Source of the DNA: Rhizobium sp. C4
GTDB lineage: Bacteria > Pseudomonadota > Alphaproteobacteria > Rhizobiales > Rhizobiaceae
Length of the DNA stretch: 64,000 nucleotides
Assembly (NCBI RefSeq): GCF_021026315.1
Contig: NZ_JAJNCX010000011.1
Location: 1 to 64,000 of the forward strand
Direction of reading: 5' to 3'
The position numbers and the translations under genes were made by a program. Shown here in pieces: positions 31,874 to 40,547 of the stretch. Below the pieces are notes generated by a model. The model was not told the DNA's origin and made no database searches. It saw only the letters and a program-made list of their open reading frames with translations. Numbering within the stretch: the first letter of the stretch is position 1; the number at the start of each line of letters is the position of its first letter.

Positions 31874-33876
31874 CGATGACCATGACAAACACTCGCTTTT
31901 CCTCCATCCTCATCGCCAATCGCGGCGAAATCGCCTGCCGCGTCATCCGCACCGCCCGCGCGTTGGGCTTGCGCACGGTCGCGGTCTATTCGGAAGCCGA
32001 TTGCGGCGCGCCGCATGTGGCGCTGGCTGACGAGGCCGTGCTGATCGGCCCCGGCCCGGTCGGCGAAAGCTATCTGCGGCCCGAAAAGATCATCGCCGCC
32101 GCAAAAGAAAGTGGCGCCGAGGCCATCCATCCGGGCTATGGCTTCCTCTCCGAAAATGCCGCCTTTGCTCAGGCAGTCGCCGACGCCGGCCTCGTTTTCA
32201 TCGGCCCGCCGATCGAGGCAATCCGCGTCATGGGCGACAAGGCGGGTGCGAAACGCGCCATGATCGCCGCCGGCGTCCCTTGCGTTCCGGGCTATGAGGG
32301 ACTTGATCAGAATGACGCGACCTTCATCGCCGAGGCTGACAAGATCGGCTTTCCGGTCATGGTCAAGGCCTCTGCCGGTGGCGGTGGTCGCGGAATGCGG
32401 CTGGTCGAGGAGCCTGCGGATCTTGCGGACGCGCTGACGCGGGCACGCGCCGAGGCGCTGAGCGCCTTCGGTTCCGGCGATCTCATTCTCGAAAAGGCCG
32501 TACGCCGGCCGCGCCATGTCGAAATTCAGGTCTTTGCCGATGCGCATGGCCATGTTCTCCATTTCGGTGAGCGTGACTGCTCTGTCCAGCGCCGCCACCA
32601 GAAGGTGGTGGAGGAATCGCCCTCGCCGGTCGTTTCGCCGGAGCTGCGCGCCCGCATGGGTGCGGCGGCGGTGGAAGCCGCGCGCGCGGTGGATTATCGC
32701 GGGGCCGGCACGGTCGAATTCCTGCTCGATGCGCAAGGCGCGTTCTATTTCCTTGAAATGAACACCCGGCTTCAGGTCGAGCATCCGGTGACTGAAATGG
32801 TGACGGGCCTCGATCTCGTCGCTCTTCAGATCGCGGTTGCGCAAGGCGATCCGCTGCCGCTGACGCAGGACGATGTCCGGCTCGACGGCCACGCCATCGA
32901 AGTCCGGCTCTATGCCGAAGACCCGGCGGCGGGCTTCCTGCCGGTGACGGGCGATATCGCGCTCTGGCATCCGGCGAGTGGCGCGGGAGTGCGCATCGAT
33001 GCCGGTATCGTCACCGGCCAGACCGTGTCGCCCTTCTACGATCCGATGCTCGCCAAGGTTATTGCGCACGGCCCGACGCGCGACATCGCAAGGCGGAGGC
33101 TGATCGGCGCGTTGCAGGACACGGCCGTTCTGGGGCTTGCCACCAATGCCGAATTCCTGATCGACATTCTGGAAAGGCCCGACTTTGCCGAAGGTCGCGC
33201 CACGACGGCCTTTATCGGGGAGAACTATCCCGATGGCGTGACGGAAACCGAGATTGACAGTCTGAGCCTCGCCATGGGGGCCGCGCTGAAGCTGCATCTG
33301 GAAAGCCGCAAGGCGCTCGTCGCCTCGACGCTGCCGGATGAGAGCCTGATTGGCTTCCAGTCTGCCGCACCGCTGGCCACGCGGCTCGATGTCAAACTCG
33401 CCGGCAAGCCCCGACGGCTCACCGGTGTCTGCGCCGGCAAGGTCTGGACGGTGGCAGAGGCTGGCGTGTGGCAGCACGCCATCGAGATCTCTCGCGTGGA
33501 GGGTCACGAGGCCGTGCTTCTGGCGGAAGGAAAGCGCCGGACGGTGTTGTGGCATGAGACCGGCAACGGCGCCCTGCTGCTCTCCATCGGTCCGCGCCGC
33601 TTCTCGCTGGAACCGCATCGCCCGTGGGAGGATGCCGCCGCTGCGGCGGGTTCGGGCCGGGTCGTTGCGCCCATGCCGGGTCTCGTCGTCTCCGTTCTGG
33701 TCGAGCCTGGCCAGACGGTCGAGGCCGGCGCGCCGCTGGCCGTGCTGGAGGCGATGAAGATGCAGCACACGCTGAAAGCCGCCACGCGCGGCACCGTCAC
33801 CGAAGTCCGCATCGCCAAGGGCCAGCAGCTCACTGCCGGCGCGCTCATGGTCGCCATCGAGGAGGAAGCCGCATGA
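31870..33876 (+). CDS. Biotin-dependent acyl-CoA carboxylase, biotin carboxylase/biotin carrier (alpha) subunit
   Basis: 668 residues. N-terminal biotin carboxylase domain (ILIANRGEIACRVIRTA near residue 12; ATP-grasp loop ASAGGGGRGMRLV near 165; EMNTRLQVEHPVTE near 297). A linker/BT region follows (about 460-590), then the biotinyl domain with EAMKMQHTLKA near 625, whose Lys carries biotin. It carboxylates biotin with bicarbonate and ATP and works with the upstream beta subunit. It overlaps the upstream stop (ATGA) and the downstream start (ATGA), so three genes are coupled. Confidence 0.93.
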   Translation: MTMTMTNTRFSSILIANRGEIACRVIRTARALGLRTVAVYSEADCGAPHVALADEAVLIGPGPVGESYLRPEKIIAAAKESGAEAIHPGYGFLSENAAFAQAVADAGLVFIGPPIEAIRVMGDKAGAKRAMIAAGVPCVPGYEGLDQNDATFIAEADKIGFPVMVKASAGGGGRGMRLVEEPADLADALTRARAEALSAFGSGDLILEKAVRRPRHVEIQVFADAHGHVLHFGERDCSVQRRHQKVVEESPSPVVSPELRARMGAAAVEAARAVDYRGAGTVEFLLDAQGAFYFLEMNTRLQVEHPVTEMVTGLDLVALQIAVAQGDPLPLTQDDVRLDGHAIEVRLYAEDPAAGFLPVTGDIALWHPASGAGVRIDAGIVTGQTVSPFYDPMLAKVIAHGPTRDIARRRLIGALQDTAVLGLATNAEFLIDILERPDFAEGRATTAFIGENYPDGVTETEIDSLSLAMGAALKLHLESRKALVASTLPDESLIGFQSAAPLATRLDVKLAGKPRRLTGVCAGKVWTVAEAGVWQHAIEISRVEGHEAVLLAEGKRRTVLWHETGNGALLLSIGPRRFSLEPHRPWEDAAAAAGSGRVVAPMPGLVVSVLVEPGQTVEAGAPLAVLEAMKMQHTLKAATRGTVTEVRIAKGQQLTAGALMVAIEEEAA

Positions 33877-34673
33877 GCCTTGCCGAAGCCGCAGATTTTC
33901 TGGAAGAAAGCCGCACGCTGGCTGCCCTGCTCGAGCCGCAGGACGAGGCGGCTTTCGCGCGAGCCACGCAGTTCAAGGGCTGGACGATCAACGATGTCCT
34001 CGTCCACCTGCATTTCTGGAACAAGGCCGTCGATCTCGCGGCCTCCGACGAGGCCGCCTTCAAGGCACTGCTCGATCCGCTGATGGCGGCGCTCACCAAG
34101 GGCGGGTTGCGCGCTTATGAAAACGCCACGATCCCCGAACGCGGCCGTGCGCTTTTCACGCTGTGGAAAGAGACGGCGGAAGACATTGCCGCGCGCTGGG
34201 CCGCTATCGACCCGAAACAGCGCATCCCCTGGGTTGGCCCCAGCATGTCGGCGCGCTCGGCCATCACCGCAAGGCAGATGGAGACCTGGGCGCATGGCTT
34301 CGAAATCTTCGATGTGCTGGGTGCCGAACGTCCGGAGAGCGACCGGATCCGCAACCTTGTCGTGCTCGGCATCAACACGTTCGGCTGGTCGCATCAGGTC
34401 AATCGCTTGCCGGTTCCCGAAATCATGCCCGAACTGAAGCTGACGGCGCCCTCCGGCGAGGTCTGGACCTTTGGCGATGCGCAGGCCGGGCGGATTTCCG
34501 GTCCGGCGACCGATTTCGCCGCCGTCGTCACGCAGACGCGTGCGGTGGCCGATACCGCGCTCGTCATCGAAGGGGCTGTGGCGCGGACCTGGATGGACCA
34601 CGCGCAATGTTTTGCCGGCCCGCCGGAAAAACCACCCGTTGCCGGCTCGCGCCATCGTGCCGCGAAGGTTTGA
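33873..34673 (+). CDS. TIGR03084-type protein (DinB/maleylpyruvate-isomerase-like fold)
   Basis: 266 residues from ATG 33873, which overlaps the biotin carboxylase stop. The N-terminal four-helix region contains WTINDVLVHLHFWN near residue 35 and ARQMETWAHGFEIFDVLG near 132, the spaced histidines of the DinB/MDMPI metal-binding fold. A smaller C-terminal domain follows (about 175-266). From memory the TIGR03084 family has no settled function and tends to occur with acyl-CoA carboxylase and BKACE genes. Tight coupling here suggests a thiol- or CoA-related step in the same pathway, but this is not shown. Confidence 0.75.
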   Translation: MSLAEAADFLEESRTLAALLEPQDEAAFARATQFKGWTINDVLVHLHFWNKAVDLAASDEAAFKALLDPLMAALTKGGLRAYENATIPERGRALFTLWKETAEDIAARWAAIDPKQRIPWVGPSMSARSAITARQMETWAHGFEIFDVLGAERPESDRIRNLVVLGINTFGWSHQVNRLPVPEIMPELKLTAPSGEVWTFGDAQAGRISGPATDFAAVVTQTRAVADTALVIEGAVARTWMDHAQCFAGPPEKPPVAGSRHRAAKV

Positions 34674-34692
34674 GAGAAGATTGGATCGCACC

Positions 34693-35580
34693 ATGACAGT
34701 ACCTGAGAACACCCCGGAAAAGGCGATCGTCACCTGCGCGCTGAACGGCGTCCTGACCGACCCGAGCCTGCACAACATCGCCGTGACACCAGCCGAATGC
34801 GCGGCCTCCGCCCGCGAGGCCTATGATGCCGGCGCGGCGATCATCCATATCCATTTCCGCCGACAGGAACCGGGCAAGGGGCATCTGCCCTCCTGGGAGC
34901 CGGCAGTGGCCGGCGAGATCGTGGCCGCCATCCGCGCCGCCTGTCCGGGCATCATCATCAATGCGACGACCGGCGTCGTCGGCCCGGATTATCAGGGGCC
35001 GCTCGATGTCGTGCGGGCGCTCAAGCCCGAAATCGCCGCCTGCAATGCCGGCACGCTCAACTACCTGAAAATCCGCTCTAACGGCGAATGGGCCTGGCCG
35101 CCCATGGTCTTCGACAATCCGCCCTCCAAGGTGCAGGATTTCCTCGATGTGATGGGCAAGACGGGCACGCTCCCGGAAATGGAGTGTTTCGACACCGGCA
35201 TTGTCCGCTCGGTCGCCATGTATATCGCCAACGGCATGTTGGAGCGCGCGCAATACAATCTCGTGATGGGCGTGGCATCCGGCATGCCGGTCGATGCCCG
35301 GCTGCTGCCGATCCTGAAGGACTATCTGCAGGAGGGCGCGCGCTGGCAGGCGACCCTGATCGGCCGCGAGGAGATCTGGCCGGTCCACGCCGCCGCCGCC
35401 CGCCTTGGCGGCATGCTGCGCACCGGGCTTGAGGATACATTCTATTTGCCCGACGGGGCGCGGGCGCGGGGCAATGGCGATCTCATCGAAGCGCTTGTCA
35501 CGACGGCCCGCCGCGAGGGCCGGGACATCGCCACGCCGGAGGAGGCGCGCGCGATGCTCTTTGGAGGCCGCGCCGGGTAG
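34693..35580 (+). CDS. BKACE-family beta-keto acid cleavage enzyme
   Basis: 295 residues from ATG 34693. TIM-barrel Zn enzyme pattern: AIVTCALNGVL at the start, AGAAIIHIHFRR near residue 48 with the HxH zinc ligands, NATTGVVGPDY, and RTGLEDTFYLPDG near 248 with the conserved Glu of this family. BKACE enzymes condense a beta-keto acid with acetyl-CoA to give acetoacetate and a new CoA ester. It lies 19 bases after the TIGR03084 gene in the carboxylase operon. A product with a beta-keto acid would therefore be expected in the pathway. Confidence 0.87.
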   Translation: MTVPENTPEKAIVTCALNGVLTDPSLHNIAVTPAECAASAREAYDAGAAIIHIHFRRQEPGKGHLPSWEPAVAGEIVAAIRAACPGIIINATTGVVGPDYQGPLDVVRALKPEIAACNAGTLNYLKIRSNGEWAWPPMVFDNPPSKVQDFLDVMGKTGTLPEMECFDTGIVRSVAMYIANGMLERAQYNLVMGVASGMPVDARLLPILKDYLQEGARWQATLIGREEIWPVHAAAARLGGMLRTGLEDTFYLPDGARARGNGDLIEALVTTARREGRDIATPEEARAMLFGGRAG

Positions 35581-35654
35581 CGCTGGCGGCCTTCGCCGCG
35601 ACACGCGGCGAGACAAGATTATCAGACGAGAGGTTTTCACGAGGAGGACGTGAC

Positions 35655-37535
35655 ATGCCGATTGCATCGCTCAGCGATATCGAAAGGCTGGAGGAAACGC
35701 CTGCGCACGAGGTCTGGGCCAGAGGCTCGGTCTATGAGCAGATCGCCCGCATTGCCGAGCGCAGCCCGCAGAAAGTGGCGATCCGCTCGCTCCTGAGCGG
35801 TGCTGCCGATGCGGCGGTGGAGACAGTCACTTATGACGGGCTGCTGAAACGCATTCACGCGATGGCGCATCTCTTCCGCCAATGCGGCGTGGAGCGCGCG
35901 GATGCCGTTGCCATGCTGCTGCCGGGTGTTCCGGATGCCTTTGCCGCCATGGTCGGCGCGCATCTGGCTGGCCGGGCCAATCCGGTCAATTTCCTGCAGG
36001 AGCCCGGGCATATTGCTGCCTTGCTCAAGGCTGCGGGAGCCAGGGTTCTGCTCGTGCCCGACGCGAGCATCCTTCCCGGCATCATCGACAAATTGCCCGC
36101 GGTTCTGGCGGCGTTCGATGCACCGCTGCATGTCTTCCGCATCGGTGGACCGGCAGAGGGCGCGGTGAAGCGCATAGACGAAGCGCTTTCGGGCCTGCCG
36201 CAGGAGCGACCGGCTTTCTGGAATGCGCCCGCGCCGCACGAGGCCGCAGCCCTCTTTCACACCGGCGGCACGACCAGCACACCGAAGCTCGCCGTCCACA
36301 CCCATGGCGGCATCACGCGCCATTGCTGGGCGCTTTCCTCCGCATGGTGCGAAGGCGAAGACGAGGTGATGTTCAACGGCCTGCCGCCCTTCCATGTCGG
36401 CGGTGGCTATGCGGCGGGGCTCATGCCTTTGACGCAGGGCGCCGAAGTCGTCCTGATGACACCGGCCGGTTTTCGCAATCGCGATGTGATTGCCAATTTC
36501 TGGCGCCATGTCGAGCGCTTCAGACCGACCATCGTCGCCATGGTTCCGACGAGCTGGAGCGCGGTGATGAACGTTCCGCTTGAAGCCGCCGACATTTCGT
36601 CCTTGCGCCTGTGTCACGCCGCCGGCGCGGCCATGCCTGTCGAAACGGCCCGGCAGGTGGAGCAGCGGACGGGGCGGCGGATCGTCGAGGGCTGGGGCAT
36701 GACGGAGCTGCATGGCTTCGGCGCCATGAACCCGGCGAAGGGTGATAGCCGCATCGGATCCGTCGGCTTCCCGCTGCCGTTTACCGAAATCATGGTGGCG
36801 AAGGTCGAGGCCGGGGCGATCGCACATGTCTGCGCACCGGAGGAAGTCGGTCATGTTCTCGTCCGTGGCGAGCAGGTCTTCGGCGGCTATCTCGATCCGG
36901 CGCATAATGAAAGCGCCTGGTACGACCCGCTGCCAAACGAGACGCGACCCGGCTGGAGCAAGGGCGGCCGCTGGTTCGATACCGGCGATCTCGGGCGCAA
37001 GGATGCGGAGGGCTATCTCTGGCTCACCGGCCGGTCGAAGGACATCATCATTCGCGGCGGCCACAATATCGATCCGCTGGCGATCGAGGAGGCGCTTTAT
37101 CGCCATCCGGCCGTCGAGCTTGCCGCCGCCGTCGGCCAGCCGGATGCCTATGCCGGCGAACTGCCGGTCGCCTTCGTCCAGCTGCGTGCCGGGCAGGAAG
37201 CGGATGCCGAGGCGCTGCGGGCCTTCTGCGCCGAGCGGATCGCCGAGCGCGCGGCCGTGCCGGTTGCAGTCCGGATCATCCCCGCCATGCCGCTCACGGC
37301 TGTCGGCAAGATCTTCAAGCCGGCCTTGCGGGAGGCGGCTGCTGTCGCGGAGGTGCGGTCATGGGCGGGCGACATGCTCGGCACCGCCGTGACGGTGACG
37401 GCCCACCACGACAAGCGCCATGGGCTGCTTCTGACCATCCGGCCACCGGCGGGCACGCCGGCCGCGACGCTTGAAGCGCTCAAGCAGCGGCTGGCGGCCT
37501 ATCATTTTGCAAGCGAGATCGACAGTCCCGCCTGA
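35655..37535 (+). CDS. Acyl-CoA synthetase (AMP-forming), long variant
   Basis: 626 residues, about 100 longer than the ligase at 26967, with an extended N-terminus and a C-terminal tail of about 75 residues (from TVTVTAHHDKRHG) after the catalytic lysine. Motifs: LFHTGGTTSTPKLAVHTH (A3) near 200, EGWGMTELHG (A5), FDTGDLGRKDAEGYLWLTGR (A7/A8), AVGKIFKPAL with catalytic Lys near 550. The A3 loop begins HTGGTTS rather than YTSGTTG, as in cyclohexanecarboxylate- and aryl-type ligases. It ends the carboxylase operon; GAGGAGGACGTGAC precedes the start. Confidence 0.87.
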   Translation: MPIASLSDIERLEETPAHEVWARGSVYEQIARIAERSPQKVAIRSLLSGAADAAVETVTYDGLLKRIHAMAHLFRQCGVERADAVAMLLPGVPDAFAAMVGAHLAGRANPVNFLQEPGHIAALLKAAGARVLLVPDASILPGIIDKLPAVLAAFDAPLHVFRIGGPAEGAVKRIDEALSGLPQERPAFWNAPAPHEAAALFHTGGTTSTPKLAVHTHGGITRHCWALSSAWCEGEDEVMFNGLPPFHVGGGYAAGLMPLTQGAEVVLMTPAGFRNRDVIANFWRHVERFRPTIVAMVPTSWSAVMNVPLEAADISSLRLCHAAGAAMPVETARQVEQRTGRRIVEGWGMTELHGFGAMNPAKGDSRIGSVGFPLPFTEIMVAKVEAGAIAHVCAPEEVGHVLVRGEQVFGGYLDPAHNESAWYDPLPNETRPGWSKGGRWFDTGDLGRKDAEGYLWLTGRSKDIIIRGGHNIDPLAIEEALYRHPAVELAAAVGQPDAYAGELPVAFVQLRAGQEADAEALRAFCAERIAERAAVPVAVRIIPAMPLTAVGKIFKPALREAAAVAEVRSWAGDMLGTAVTVTAHHDKRHGLLLTIRPPAGTPAATLEALKQRLAAYHFASEIDSPA

Positions 37536-37539
37536 CGGC

Positions 37540-38043
37540 TCAGAGCCCCTGCTTGCCTGCAACCATGAAGGCGAGCTTGGACGGGATGTTGAGGAGGCTC
37601 GTCGCACGCTCGACACGCTCGGGCGTGTAGTGGTGGGCGACGTCGAGGCAGTTGACGGTCCCCAGCATCTCGCCGCCGATATAGACCGGCAGGTTGATGA
37701 CGGATTCGCAGCCGAGCGACTTGATCAGTTCGTAGTCGGGGAAGACCTTGGCGATGTCCTCGATCGTGTTGGCGACGAAGGCGCGGCGTTCGCCGTGCAC
37801 GATGTCGAACCATTCGTTGCGATGCGTCGGCTTTGTGCCGGAGGCGGGGTAGTTCGCCGGATCGGACGTGTAGGCGCGGCGCGCAAGGCCGGCCTTCATG
37901 TCGGAGAGCATGACGGTGAAGAGCTTGGCGCCGATCACGTCGCGCACCAGCGTCTGCAGCGCGATCCAGGGCGCATCGCCCGTCGTGTCGTTGGCAATGG
38001 CGCGATCGAAGGCCGCAAGCGCGGCGGTGGTGTTGTTGTCCAT
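37540..38043 (-). CDS. GAF-domain protein
   Basis: 167 residues, a single GAF domain (about 25-160: LQTLVRDVIGAKLFTVMLSD, then INLPVYIGGEMLGTVNCLD). GAF domains bind small molecules; no output domain is attached. It lies 18 bases after the Dpp-type ATPase gene and is the last gene of the minus-strand importer operon. It might sense or sequester the imported compound. It is convergent with the acyl-CoA synthetase gene, with only four bases between stops. Confidence 0.8.
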   Translation of the reverse strand: MDNNTTAALAAFDRAIANDTTGDAPWIALQTLVRDVIGAKLFTVMLSDMKAGLARRAYTSDPANYPASGTKPTHRNEWFDIVHGERRAFVANTIEDIAKVFPDYELIKSLGCESVINLPVYIGGEMLGTVNCLDVAHHYTPERVERATSLLNIPSKLAFMVAGKQGL

Positions 38044-38061
38044 GGGGGTTCTCCCGAATTG

Positions 38062-38802
38062 TCAGACGGCTGGAGGGGCAGAGAGCCGCAGGAGCTCCCG
38101 GCTGTATTCGTTCTGCAGATGCCCCTGTTTCAGGTTTTCGGCATCGGCGGTTTCCACGATCCGCCCGCCGCGCATGACGGCAAGACGGTCGCAAAGGAAG
38201 GAAACGATCGGCAGGTTATGCGTGACCATCAGATAGGTCAGTCCGCGCTCGCGCCGCAGTCGCTTCAGAAGGTTGAGGATTTCCGCCTGCACCGAGACGT
38301 CGAGCGCCGAGGTCGGTTCATCCAGCAGCAGCAGCTTCGGCTCGACGATCAGCGCGCGGGCAATCGCCACGCGCTGCCGCTGGCCGCCGGACAGCTGATG
38401 CGGATAGCGGAAGCGGAAACGGTTATCGAGGCCGACATCCTTGAGGATGGCGACGATGCGCTCGTTGTGGTCGGAGAGGCCCTGAATGTTCAGCGGCTCC
38501 ATCAGCGTCGCGTCCACCGTCTTGCGGGGATGCAGCGAACCGTAGGGGTCCTGGAACACCATCTGGCAGGTGCGGGCGAAATCGGCGTCGATGCCGTGGC
38601 TGCGCGGCTTGCCGAAGATCTCGATCGTGCCGCGCCATTCGGGTGCCAGGCCGGCAATCGCCTTCAGTACGGTCGACTTGCCCGAGCCGCTTTCGCCGAC
38701 CAGCGCGAAGCTGCCGCCTTCTTCGACATCGATGGTCACGCCATGGGTGATCTGGGTCTCGCCATAGGAGACGTCGAGGTTTTCGATATGGATTGCGGTC
38801 AT
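38062..38802 (-). CDS. ABC transporter ATP-binding protein (DppF/OppF-like)
   Basis: 246 residues. Walker A GESGSGKST (36-44), signature LSGGQRQRVAIARAL near 138, Walker B LLLDEPTSALD near 162, H-loop VTHNLPIVSFL. The short length and lack of the usual C-terminal oligopeptide-binding tail set it slightly apart from DppF (about 330). Its start overlaps the stop of the DppD-like gene (ATGA). It is one of the two nucleotide-binding subunits of a peptide/nickel/opine-type importer. Confidence 0.9.
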   Translation of the reverse strand: MTAIHIENLDVSYGETQITHGVTIDVEEGGSFALVGESGSGKSTVLKAIAGLAPEWRGTIEIFGKPRSHGIDADFARTCQMVFQDPYGSLHPRKTVDATLMEPLNIQGLSDHNERIVAILKDVGLDNRFRFRYPHQLSGGQRQRVAIARALIVEPKLLLLDEPTSALDVSVQAEILNLLKRLRRERGLTYLMVTHNLPIVSFLCDRLAVMRGGRIVETADAENLKQGHLQNEYSRELLRLSAPPAV

Positions 38803-39635
38803 GCGGCGCTCCAGGTCGTGCGGTCGATGACCGGGAGTTCGTCGCGGGTCTCATCCAGCCGTGGCTGGGCGGCGAGAAGGCCGCGCGTGTAAGGGTGCTG
38901 CGCGTTCTTCAGCTCGGATGCGGCGCAATCCTCGACCACGCGGCCGGAATTCATCACCAGAACGCGGTCGCAATAATGGGCGACGAGGTTGAGGTCGTGG
39001 CTGATCAGGATGAGGCCCATGCCCTTGTTGCGGACAAGATCATCGATGATGTCGAGCACCTGCGCCTGCACCGAGACGTCGAGCGCCGAGGTCGGCTCGT
39101 CGGCGATCAGGATATCGGGCTCGGGTATCAGCATCATCGCGATCATCACGCGCTGGCCCATGCCGCCGGAAATCTCGTGCGGGTAAAGGCCGGCGACGCG
39201 GTCGGGGTCGTTGATGCGCACGGCTTCCAGCATGGCGCGGACGCGGGCGGCGATCTCGCGGCGGGGCAGGCGCTTGTGGGCAACGAGCGCTTCGGCGATC
39301 TGCTCGCCGACCGTCATGACAGGGTTCAGCGAGAATTTCGGGTCCTGCATGACCATGGAAATGCGGGCGCCGCGGATTTTGCGCATCGCCCTGTCGCCCT
39401 GCTTGAGAAGATCGATGCCATCGAATTCCAGCCGCGTGGCGCTGACCTTGCCGGGGGTGCGCACGAGGCCGAGGATTGAGCGGCCGGTCATCGACTTGCC
39501 CGAGCCGCTTTCGCCGACAATGCCCAGCCGCTCGCGGCCGAGTTCAAAGGAAATGCCCTTGACCACATCCACCGGGCCGGACGGGCTCGGGAAGGTGACT
39601 TTCAGGTTTTCGACGACAAGAAGGGGGGCGCTCAA
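38799..39635 (-). CDS. ABC transporter ATP-binding protein (DppD/OppD-like), TTG start
   Basis: 278 residues. The only start consistent with the conserved N-terminus (SAPLLVVENLKVTFPSPSG) is TTG at 39635, which forms a TTGA overlap with the permease stop, equivalent to the ATGA overlaps elsewhere in the operon. Walker A GESGSGKSMTGRS, signature ISGGMGQRVMIAMML near 157, Walker B ILIADEPTSALDVS. The signature reads ISGGMGQR, as in many OppD-type proteins. No C-terminal Cys cluster for an Fe-S site was recognised. Confidence 0.88.
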   Translation of the reverse strand: MSAPLLVVENLKVTFPSPSGPVDVVKGISFELGRERLGIVGESGSGKSMTGRSILGLVRTPGKVSATRLEFDGIDLLKQGDRAMRKIRGARISMVMQDPKFSLNPVMTVGEQIAEALVAHKRLPRREIAARVRAMLEAVRINDPDRVAGLYPHEISGGMGQRVMIAMMLIPEPDILIADEPTSALDVSVQAQVLDIIDDLVRNKGMGLILISHDLNLVAHYCDRVLVMNSGRVVEDCAASELKNAQHPYTRGLLAAQPRLDETRDELPVIDRTTWSAA

Positions 39636-40543
39636 TGCTTTTCTCCGCTCTTGGGGTCGAGAACGTCGCGCAAGCCGTCGCCGAGGAAGCAGAAGCCGAG
39701 GCTGACAACGATGATGGCGAAGCCCGGCATGGTGGCAACCCACCACTGATCGAGAATGAAGGTGCGGCCGCGCGCGATCATCGCGCCCCATTCGGGCAGC
39801 GGCGGCTGCGCGCCAAGGCCGATGAAGCCGAGACCGGCGGCGGTGAGGATGATGCCAGCCATGTCGAGCGTGACGCGGACGATCATCGAGGAGGTGCAGA
39901 GCGGCAGGATATGGCCGACGACGATGCGGAGGCTCGAGGCGCCCTGCAGGCGGCTCGCGGCGATGAAATCGGCATTCTTGAAGGTCAGCGTTTCGGCGCG
40001 TGCGATACGGGCATAGCTCGGCCAGGAGGTGATGGCGATGGCGAGAATGGCATTCTCGATGCCGGGGCCAAGGGCGGCGACCAGCGCGAGCGCGAGGATC
40101 AGCTTCGGCATCGACAGGAAGATGTCGGTGATGCCCATGAGGACGCGATCCACCCAGCCGCCGAGATAGCCGGCGGCCGCACCGATCAGCAGGCCGGCGG
40201 GGGCGGCAAGGACGGCGACCAGAATGACGATGGCGAGCGTGATGCGCGCGCCGAAGACAACGCGGGACCAGATGTCGCGGCCAAGCTCGTCCGTGCCCAT
40301 CCAGTTTGCAGCGCTCGGCGGGCGAAGGCGCGCATAGGTGTCCTGGGCGATCGGGTCATGGGTGGCAATCCACGGCGCAAAGGCCGCCATGGCGATCAGC
40401 GCCAGCACGATGACAAGGCCGACCATGGCCAGCGCATTGCCGCGAAAGGCAAGCGAAATGCGGAAGATGCGGCCCCAGCGGGCCTGCCGGCGCGAGGCGG
40501 GGCTTTCGTCGAGAAGCCAGGAGCGCATATCGGTAAAGGCCAT
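39632..40543 (-). CDS. ABC transporter permease (DppC/OppC-like)
   Basis: 303 residues. N-terminal OppC-N region (RNALAMVGLVIVLALIAMAA near residue 35), five to six membrane helices, EAA-type docking region YARIARAETLTFKNADFIAASRLQGAS near 175. Typical segment MGTDELGRDIWSRVVFGARIT near 92. It is second in the operon, four bases after the DppB-like gene, and couples to the ATPase gene through the TTGA overlap. Confidence 0.9.
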   Translation of the reverse strand: MAFTDMRSWLLDESPASRRQARWGRIFRISLAFRGNALAMVGLVIVLALIAMAAFAPWIATHDPIAQDTYARLRPPSAANWMGTDELGRDIWSRVVFGARITLAIVILVAVLAAPAGLLIGAAAGYLGGWVDRVLMGITDIFLSMPKLILALALVAALGPGIENAILAIAITSWPSYARIARAETLTFKNADFIAASRLQGASSLRIVVGHILPLCTSSMIVRVTLDMAGIILTAAGLGFIGLGAQPPLPEWGAMIARGRTFILDQWWVATMPGFAIIVVSLGFCFLGDGLRDVLDPKSGEKH

Positions 40544-40547
40544 CGGA

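Noticed and set aside
30200-33768. Two long minus-strand frames opposite the acyl-CoA carboxylase genes
   Set aside because: The plus strand encodes both carboxylase subunits with intact motifs; the antisense translations resemble no family.
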